A stretch of 9,728 bases of DNA from CAYNFP01 sp964492595 (GTDB taxonomy: Bacteria > Bacillota_I > Bacilli_A > RF39 > UBA660), in NCBI GenBank assembly GCA_964492595.1, contig CAZBKY010000028.1, forward strand, positions 1-9,728. Reading direction: 5' to 3'. Numbering within the stretch: position 1 is the first letter of the stretch; every line of letters starts with the position of its first letter. The notes beneath the pieces were generated by a model that did not search any database, was not told where the DNA came from, and saw nothing but the letters and a program-made list of their open reading frames with translations. Both the position numbers and the translations under genes were made by a program. Positions 4,760 to 9,728 of this stretch are shown here, piece after piece.

Positions 4760-6712
4760 TTATTTTAAAGTTCTGTATTTATACATTATTTTTTTTACTA
4801 TAGTGATTTTTGTATCTTTTGATAATTCTGCTAATGTCTTTCCCACTTGCTTTTCAAATTCATCTAAAGGCAAGAATTCAGGAAAATATAATTTATCAAA
4901 TATAAGATACGATTTTCTTATTCTTTTTAATATCTGTGTTTTAACTTCCACCATTGAAGAAGCTTTTACTTCTTTGTCACTAAACTCTGACCAATTTCCC
5001 CATTTAGCAGTAGCTGTATCAGCCTGGTATCCACTCCCAGGAGATTTAGCTAAATATTCTCCATTGTTATACCATGTTTTCTCTGCACTTGATGTCTTAT
5101 ACCATTTATATGAATATACATCTGCTTTATATAACGAAATTGCAGAACAATTAGATGAATTTGTCCCGCTCGGACAATTTCCTTCTTTATAAGTTGCCGC
5201 TGGGGTATATTTAACCTTACTTGTATCTTTTGAATAGCTGGTTTTTCCAAGTTTAGCAAAATCAGTTTCAGATATATACTCAGCTTTAGATAAATCTGTC
5301 ACTTCTGTACCATCTTTTTTCAAATAATAGGTTGTATTTGTAGTTGAATAAGTTGCACAAGTACTACTATTTTTGCCAGTTGATTCTTCTGTATATCCAC
5401 TAGGACAACTTCCTTGAACAACTGTCCCACCATCATTGTAATATGTTTTTTTGTCATAAGTATACCCATAACTCACTTCTTGGCCAGACACTGATGTGAA
5501 ACAATATTTTCCTATTGCAGAATAAGTTCCCGCAGTACAATAAGGATCTGCGAGAATGCGGCATGTAACCAGAAAGCTGTTATATGGAACCTCTGACCAA
5601 CCACTTGGACAAGAACCCTTAGGACGTCCAGTAAGATGACAGTAATTGCTTATAAGTGTTCCCTGAGAACATCTATATTTTATATAAGTTGTTGAATGAC
5701 AAGAATTTCCTACAAGTGTCCAATTACTATTGGGACACAGAAGTTTCGTACAAGAAAAAATTTTACAATTTGATTTATTTTGACATGCCGAAATAACAGC
5801 ATCGGCATCAAAAGTATAACAATTAACAGTTATAGTAGTGGATTTATAACACTTTACTAATGGCTTATATTTGCTACATGTCTGAGTAGATTTAACATAT
5901 GAATATATATATTCTGGAGTTTGCAAAATATATCCTGGAGTTGTTGTTATAGGACTGTATTCAAGTCCTGTTAATTTTGATGTTAATTCTGATTTTGATT
6001 GACTTACTTCCGTTCTTGACACTTTTTTAGTTTGTGTATCTTTCGTATAGCCAGGTGCTGGGATTGTTTCATAATATTTTCCGTTTCCATAATATTCCAA
6101 ACTAGGTTGTGTTAATTTATACCATTTATATGATCCTTCTCTATAACTATACTGTGTTTTTTCTTCTTTCTCTGTATCTACTATTGATGCACCTTCAGGT
6201 ATTTGAGGTTCTTTTATAGCATCCAATGTAAGAGCCCAATCGCTCCAATCACTAAATTTTAATTGTCCGGTTCCATAATTATAAAACATTCCAACCTGCA
6301 CCTGCGAATTTTTATTTATTAAATTAGGTAAAGTATCTTGATAATCACTCCACTCTTTATATAAACCTCCAGTCGAACATGTCCCACATACTACATCGCT
6401 TGAATAGTAATAATTTATTCCACTTTTCCCTACAAATACATTGCCTGTACATGATGTTCCAACTTTTGATAAATCAGATAAAGTTAAATAATTTTCAGAG
6501 ATTAAATCATCCACTGTTGCCACTTTCATATCTCCATCTGTTAAAGGCAAATTATTCATAAAATATTCTTCAGTTTTTGTTAATAGGACACTATTAAATT
6601 TTTCACAATCTGTACCATGAACTATAGTTCTTCCATCGCATGCTCGCAAAAAATATAATACTATTAAAGTAAATACGGAGACAGTTATTATTATTTTTAT
6701 TGTTTTATTCAT
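4760..6712 (-). CDS. Cysteine-rich repeat-containing surface/secreted protein, unrecognised family
   Basis: I do not recognise a named family. The 650 residues begin with a short Lys-containing N-terminus and a hydrophobic segment (6-23), a signal peptide or signal anchor; the rest is predicted extracellular. The LRAC sequence at its end resembles a lipobox but has Arg at -2, so lipidation is doubtful. Residues about 35-115 form a compact region ending C88-x-G...YYY...C109, which reminds me of pilin-like globular domains (inference). Residues 279-522 hold 18 of the 23 Cys, many in short loops: CPNSNWTLVGNSC, CSQGTLISNYC, CTAGTYSAIGKYC, and two CPSG loops of equal length (368-384 and 436-452). 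A 35-residue segment at 194-228 recurs at 534-568, with WSDWS-like residues nearby. The C-terminal 60 residues are Lys-rich and Cys-free. SD AGGAAGTG supports the start. The function is unknown; disulfide-stabilised surface binding is a guess. Confidence 0.85.
   Translation of the reverse strand: MNKTIKIIITVSVFTLIVLYFLRACDGRTIVHGTDCEKFNSVLLTKTEEYFMNNLPLTDGDMKVATVDDLISENYLTLSDLSKVGTSCTGNVFVGKSGINYYYSSDVVCGTCSTGGLYKEWSDYQDTLPNLINKNSQVQVGMFYNYGTGQLKFSDWSDWALTLDAIKEPQIPEGASIVDTEKEEKTQYSYREGSYKWYKLTQPSLEYYGNGKYYETIPAPGYTKDTQTKKVSRTEVSQSKSELTSKLTGLEYSPITTTPGYILQTPEYIYSYVKSTQTCSKYKPLVKCYKSTTITVNCYTFDADAVISACQNKSNCKIFSCTKLLCPNSNWTLVGNSCHSTTYIKYRCSQGTLISNYCHLTGRPKGSCPSGWSEVPYNSFLVTCRILADPYCTAGTYSAIGKYCFTSVSGQEVSYGYTYDKKTYYNDGGTVVQGSCPSGYTEESTGKNSSTCATYSTTNTTYYLKKDGTEVTDLSKAEYISETDFAKLGKTSYSKDTSKVKYTPAATYKEGNCPSGTNSSNCSAISLYKADVYSYKWYKTSSAEKTWYNNGEYLAKSPGSGYQADTATAKWGNWSEFSDKEVKASSMVEVKTQILKRIRKSYLIFDKLYFPEFLPLDEFEKQVGKTLAELSKDTKITIVKKIMYKYRTLK
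5097..5113 (-). repeat. 17-bp direct repeat, copy 1 (within Cys-rich gene)
   Basis: TTATACCATTTATATGA on the plus strand recurs exactly at 6117-6133. Both copies encode the SYKWYK core of the internal protein repeat and are 1020 bp (340 codons) apart in the same frame. This copy codes for the C-terminal unit (residues 534-568). Confidence 0.8.
6117..6133 (-). repeat. 17-bp direct repeat, copy 2 (within Cys-rich gene)
   Basis: This is an exact copy of the sequence at 5097-5113, coding for the SYKWYK core of the N-terminal unit (residues 194-228). The flanking DNA has diverged although the protein pattern persists, which suggests an old segmental duplication under protein-level constraint. Confidence 0.8.
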
Positions 6713-6739
6713 TATAATTCACTTCCTATTTTCATAACA

Positions 6740-6745
6740 ATTATA
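6740..6745 (-). promoter_or_regulatory. Candidate -10 box for the Cys-rich gene
   Basis: A perfect TATAAT lies in the 56-bp gap after divIB, with a start point expected near 6733. The SD AGGAAGTG (6727-6720) and the ATG at 6712 follow directly. At 17-base spacing the -35 reads TGGAAT, matching TTGACA at only 3 of 6 positions. No terminator hairpin was seen after divIB, so read-through from murG-divIB is also possible. Confidence 0.4.
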
Positions 6746-6768
6746 CTATAAAGTTAATTTAAATTCCA

Positions 6769-7452
6769 CTATTTTATTTCAAAATAATTACCACTATCTA
6801 AATACAGTATGCCTTTATGATTATCTAACTCTTTTTTTATTTCATTATATTTATTTAATTTTGAAGTTTTATTAAGCGTTATATAAACCATATTACCATC
6901 TTTCATATATAATATAAACCTTTCGTTATCATAGCTTGTGGGACTGTATTCTATTTCACTTATCTTGTATAAAACATCTTCATCTAACTTAGAAAAATTA
7001 TCATTAAGTCCTTTATTTATATCATCTGGAATATAATTTATCAGAAGTGGAATACCTTTAATATCTTCTATCGATTCCAAAAATTTACCGCTTTCTAAAA
7101 TATATTTATTATTACTTCTCATTTTATAAAGTATTTTATATTCTAGAGCTGTAATCTCTATTATAAATCCTAATTTCTTTTTTACACTGCATGATTTAAT
7201 TAAATCTATTTTATATAATTTTTTGCAGATTGATGAGCGAGTTGTCTTTATAAACGAAGGATAATTATCAATTTTAGCGGTTTCTATAATTTTTTCATCT
7301 GATAAATAATTATTATTTAATATAATTATATTTTTAATGGGAGATTTATATAAAACTAAAAAAACAGATATAATTAAGTATATAAAAAGCACAAAAATTA
7401 TAAATTTTAAAAAATTAAACCTCTTTTTTTTAATTTTTTTTACTTCTTCCAT
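6769..7452 (-). CDS. divIB: Cell division protein DivIB/FtsQ
   Basis: DivIB (FtsQ in Gram-negatives) is a bitopic divisome protein that works with FtsL and DivIC to control septal peptidoglycan synthesis. The 227 residues show the diagnostic layout: a basic cytoplasmic N-terminus (1-13, MEEVKKIKKKRFN), one transmembrane helix (about 14-36) and an extracellular POTRA domain (about 38-105). The POTRA starts SPIKNIIILNNNYLSDEKIIETAKI and ends in the strand-turn pattern IKSCSVKKKLGFIIEITALEYK. A beta-rich domain follows (about 106-227). The sequence is divergent, as usual for this family, so the call rests on architecture, POTRA pattern and position directly after murG. It begins 11 bp after the murG stop with a GGGAG SD whose spacing is short (4 bases). 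It lacks the long cytoplasmic or C-terminal extensions of some relatives. Two Cys (76 and 88) lie in the POTRA region. The stop is TAG. Confidence 0.88.
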   Translation of the reverse strand: MEEVKKIKKKRFNFLKFIIFVLFIYLIISVFLVLYKSPIKNIIILNNNYLSDEKIIETAKIDNYPSFIKTTRSSICKKLYKIDLIKSCSVKKKLGFIIEITALEYKILYKMRSNNKYILESGKFLESIEDIKGIPLLINYIPDDINKGLNDNFSKLDEDVLYKISEIEYSPTSYDNERFILYMKDGNMVYITLNKTSKLNKYNEIKKELDNHKGILYLDSGNYFEIK

Positions 7453-7463
7453 AAATCTCCCAA

Positions 7464-8534
7464 TTATACATTTTTTATTATTTTATCATACATTATAGTA
7501 CTTGAATTTGGTTTTTCAATAAATTCTAATTTTTCTTTTATCTTTTTATATTCTAATTCATTATCAAGTATTTTTTTAATATTATTTTGGATAAGTTCCT
7601 TTGATAAATTACTCTGTTCTATCATAATACTTACACCCGCATTTTTTAAAGATAATGCATTATAATATTGATGATTATTCGCAACATAAGGGCTTGGAAT
7701 TAAAATGGATGGAATGTTGGTTGCAATTATTTCACTTATGGTAGAAGCTCCTGCTCTTGATATTATCAAATCTGAATCTTTCATAAGGGCCGGCAAATCT
7801 TTATAAAATGATATAATCTTTACATTTGTTGGTACTTTTAAGTTGTTATTTAGTATATTATATTGTCTTTTACCTGTTATAAAGAGTATCTCTTTATCTT
7901 CTTCATTAAAACTTCTTAAGAAGTCTAATATTTTCTCATTCATAACAATACTGCCTTCACTGCCCATAACTATTAATATTAATTTCTTTTTTCTATCAAA
8001 ACCCAAATCACATTTATTATGTTTTTTAATTTTCTTTGCTCTTTCTAAACAGGGATTTCCTGAATATATGACTTTTTTACTACTAAAATACTTTTCACTT
8101 TCTTTAAATGATATAAAAACTTTTTTAGAAAAAAGACTTAAATATTTGTTGGTTTTACCGGGAATTACATTTTGTTCATGAAGAAATACCGGTATTTTAT
8201 TTTTATAGGCCGCAAGAATTACAGGAAGTGTTACATACCCACCAAAACAAACTACAGCATCTGGTTTAAATTCTCTAATTATTTTTTTAGATTCTTTAAT
8301 TGATCTAGCAATAGCTTTTAAATTTTTAAAATTTTTAAATATATTTTTATTTAAACCATGGATTTCAAGAGATTTATAAGGTATTCCCAAAGAAGGAACA
8401 ATTTCATTTTCCATTCTATCAGTAGTGCCAACATATAAATATTCATTTTTTTTGTCTTCTTTAATTTTATCGATCAATGCCAAAGCTGGAAATATATGGC
8501 CTCCAGTACCTCCTGCAACGATTAAAAATTTCAT
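7464..8534 (-). CDS. murG: UDP-GlcNAc:lipid I N-acetylglucosaminyltransferase MurG
   Basis: MurG transfers GlcNAc from UDP-GlcNAc to lipid I to give lipid II, the last cytoplasmic step of peptidoglycan precursor synthesis, at the inner membrane face. The 356 residues match the family length. The N-terminal domain has AGGTGGHIFPALAL (7-20), GTTDRMENEIVP (36-47), CFGGYVTLPVILAA (96-109) and the acceptor-site loop FLHEQNVIPGKTNKYLS (117-133). The C-terminal nucleotide-sugar domain has the glycine loop VMGSEGS (189-195) and ISRAGASTISEI (258-269), then LIPSPYVANNHQYYNA (278-293), the expected UDP-GlcNAc-binding segment. The SD GAGGAGGAT, about 8 bases upstream, is the strongest in the window and fixes the start. 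It follows the zincin gene after 49 bp with no hairpin between them, and precedes divIB by 11 bp. No missing catalytic residue was noticed. Confidence 0.97.
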   Translation of the reverse strand: MKFLIVAGGTGGHIFPALALIDKIKEDKKNEYLYVGTTDRMENEIVPSLGIPYKSLEIHGLNKNIFKNFKNLKAIARSIKESKKIIREFKPDAVVCFGGYVTLPVILAAYKNKIPVFLHEQNVIPGKTNKYLSLFSKKVFISFKESEKYFSSKKVIYSGNPCLERAKKIKKHNKCDLGFDRKKKLILIVMGSEGSIVMNEKILDFLRSFNEEDKEILFITGKRQYNILNNNLKVPTNVKIISFYKDLPALMKDSDLIISRAGASTISEIIATNIPSILIPSPYVANNHQYYNALSLKNAGVSIMIEQSNLSKELIQNNIKKILDNELEYKKIKEKLEFIEKPNSSTIMYDKIIKNV

Positions 8535-8542
8535 ACTATTTT

Positions 8543-8551
8543 ATCCTCCTC
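8543..8551 (-). promoter_or_regulatory. Strong ribosome binding site of murG
   Basis: GAGGAGGAT on the minus strand is an extended match to the anti-SD and stands 8 bases before the murG ATG at 8534. It settles the start and contrasts with the absence of an SD before the upstream zincin gene. The rest of the 49-bp gap is AT-only sequence with no convincing hairpin or -35/-10 pair. Confidence 0.75.
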
Positions 8552-8583
8552 AAATAATATATATTAATATTTTACTTTTTTTA

Positions 8584-9708
8584 TCATCTAACATTTGCTG
8601 GTGAGAAAAATTCATTATCTAAAATAAAATTTCCATCTTTATCTCTCTGCCCAGAAAATCTTCTGTTTTCTTCTGTTAATATTATATTATTGGCTCTTAT
8701 TTCAATTGTAGCCTCTGGATATAAACTTATATATTCTTTTGAAAAATAACCTTTTTTTATTTTCTCATCGTTAACAATAAAAATATTAGGAGAAGTATTT
8801 TCTATTTGTCGATTGTAAAACATCATTATAGCATCCTCTTCAATTCTATAACCTTTAGAAGCATAGAAATAATCTGCTATAGAATTAAATATATATTTTT
8901 GATGATTACCATAAGGCATATCAATAAAATTTATGAGCTGTAAAGCTTTATTTTCATCAGGAATTATTTTTTTTAATTCATCTATTACATAATTTAAGTC
9001 TCCAGTTAAATAATGAGCTATAAAAGCTTCGGGACTTATTATTTCACATAACATTTTTACATATTGTGACTCATTAAAATATTTCCATGAATATTCATTA
9101 GATCTTAATTCAATAAGCTCATGAGAAATAATCTCCCCTGTAGCTTCAAAAAGTCCTTTTCCAAAGATTTTTGTATCAGCTTGATATATGTGCAAATATT
9201 CATGAAGCAAATGTTGTAAATTAACATTATATATAGAACTTGAATCACAAATGTTTATATCTTTTCCATCCCACCATGCTAAAACCACATTTGATTTATA
9301 TTTACTATATTTGATTTTAAATCCACTCAGTTTAGGTAATAAAATATCCATGTTTATATATTTGGAATTATCAACTAAGAAACTATTATATTGATAAAAA
9401 AACTTTCTTTCTGCATCTGTTAAATTAGGATTATTTTTCATTGATCTTATGATTTTGTCTATAGAAAACTCAATGCTTGGCTTCGGAGTTGCAAAATATT
9501 CATATTCGAGAATTTCTTTAGTGGGTAAAATTGTTTCATAACTCAAGCTTTCAGTTTTTATAGGCATTTTTGTGGTTTTAAAAATATAAAATATTTCTAA
9601 AGAAAATATTGTTACCAAAACAATTACAGAACCAATCATCACTGTTTTTTTAAACTTAAAATTTTTAATTTTTTCTAGTTTTTTTGAAGTTTTTTTAATA
9701 TAAGACAT
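8584..9708 (-). CDS. Putative membrane-anchored zincin (HExxH) metallopeptidase-like protein
   Basis: I do not recognise a named family. The 374 residues start with a strongly basic cytoplasmic stretch (1-21), then one transmembrane helix (about 22-43). The remainder is predicted extracellular. Residues 165-175 read QHLLHEYLHIY, an HExxH zinc motif (H169, E170, H173) in a helix. It is followed by FGKGLFEATGEIISHEL (182-198), where E188 matches the third zinc ligand of gluzincin-type enzymes, many of which read HExxHxxQ...W/LxxEG. The Gln at 176 fits that pattern. The long region after the motif is helical with many aromatic residues. The C-terminus (about 305-374) looks beta-rich and polar. 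Activity and substrate are unknown; peptidase or a peptidase-derived binding protein are both possible. Its place before murG, where ftsW often lies, hints at an envelope role (inference only). No SD precedes the ATG. The stop is TGA followed at once by TAA. Confidence 0.85.
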   Translation of the reverse strand: MSYIKKTSKKLEKIKNFKFKKTVMIGSVIVLVTIFSLEIFYIFKTTKMPIKTESLSYETILPTKEILEYEYFATPKPSIEFSIDKIIRSMKNNPNLTDAERKFFYQYNSFLVDNSKYINMDILLPKLSGFKIKYSKYKSNVVLAWWDGKDINICDSSSIYNVNLQHLLHEYLHIYQADTKIFGKGLFEATGEIISHELIELRSNEYSWKYFNESQYVKMLCEIISPEAFIAHYLTGDLNYVIDELKKIIPDENKALQLINFIDMPYGNHQKYIFNSIADYFYASKGYRIEEDAIMMFYNRQIENTSPNIFIVNDEKIKKGYFSKEYISLYPEATIEIRANNIILTEENRRFSGQRDKDGNFILDNEFFSPANVR

Positions 9709-9714
9709 TCCATC

Positions 9715-9720
9715 ATTATA
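9715..9720 (-). promoter_or_regulatory. Candidate -10 box placing the transcript start at the zincin ATG
   Basis: A perfect TATAAT on the minus strand ends 6 bases before the ATG at 9708. With usual spacing, transcription would begin at the A of that ATG, giving a leaderless mRNA. The 20 visible upstream bases contain no SD-like sequence other than GGA touching the ATG. The -35 region is outside the window. Confidence 0.35.
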
Positions 9721-9728
9721 AATTTTTA

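Noticed and set aside
4731..5192. Plus-strand open frame of 153 codons with a hydrophobic N-terminus
   Set aside because: It begins inside the terminator hairpin and lies almost wholly antisense to the Cys-rich gene. It has no SD and no recognisable motif; AT-rich antisense readily yields hydrophobic frames.
6636..6650. Lipoprotein signal (LRAC) in the Cys-rich protein
   Set aside because: Arg at the -2 position breaks the lipobox consensus. The hydrophobic stretch is kept as a signal peptide or anchor without a lipidation claim.
6755..6768. AT palindrome (AATTTAAATT) after divIB as an operator or terminator
   Set aside because: It is pure A/T, has no loop or T-tract, and such short palindromes are expected by chance at this base composition.
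7843..8181. Plus-strand open frame of 112 codons
   Set aside because: It is the antisense shadow of murG in a very T-rich stretch, rich in Leu, Phe and Ser as expected for such shadows.
8581..8586. TGA read as Trp (Mycoplasma-type code) at the end of the zincin gene
   Set aside because: The TGA is followed at once by TAA, so this gene alone cannot decide. The Trp codons I checked in gatB, gatC and the zincin are TGG, and no gene needs TGA read through, so the standard code is kept.

Overview
All nine genes lie on the minus strand, so the window is read from its right end to its left. The DNA is very AT-rich, the Shine-Dalgarno (SD) sites are mostly strong and Gram-positive in style, and the tryptophan codons I checked are TGG (standard code). 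It has a GatCAB amidotransferase and a division gene called DivIB in Gram-positives. I infer a low-GC Firmicutes/Bacilli lineage, possibly one of the uncultured gut groups near the Mollicutes. That placement is inference; no 16S or other decisive marker is present.

Region by region, in transcription order. (1) 9708-8584: an unrecognised membrane-anchored protein with an HEYLH zincin metallopeptidase motif. (2) 8534-7464 and 7452-6769: murG and divIB/ftsQ, 11 bp apart, the classic distal part of the division and cell wall (dcw) cluster. (3) 6712-4760: a 650-residue, cysteine-rich, secreted or surface-anchored protein of no family I can name. A good -10 box precedes it and a hairpin terminator follows it. 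(4) 4654-1524: gatC-gatA-gatB, tightly coupled (1-bp gap, then 8-bp overlap). (5) 1415-177 and 162-1: ftsA and the first 54 codons of ftsZ, which runs off the left edge, preceded by their own candidate promoter.

How the parts work together. MurG makes lipid II at the inner face of the membrane. DivIB, FtsA and FtsZ belong to the divisome that uses lipid II for septal wall synthesis. GatCAB is a translation enzyme that converts misacylated Glu-tRNA(Gln) and/or Asp-tRNA(Asn). It has no mechanistic link to division, so its place between divIB and ftsA is a local rearrangement. The two least conventional genes, the zincin and the Cys-rich protein, are both predicted to face the outside of the cell and flank murG-divIB.

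No gene-free stretch exceeds about 110 bp. I saw no tRNA, rRNA, CRISPR array, insertion sequence or prophage signature. The plus-strand open frames are antisense shadows of the genes described.
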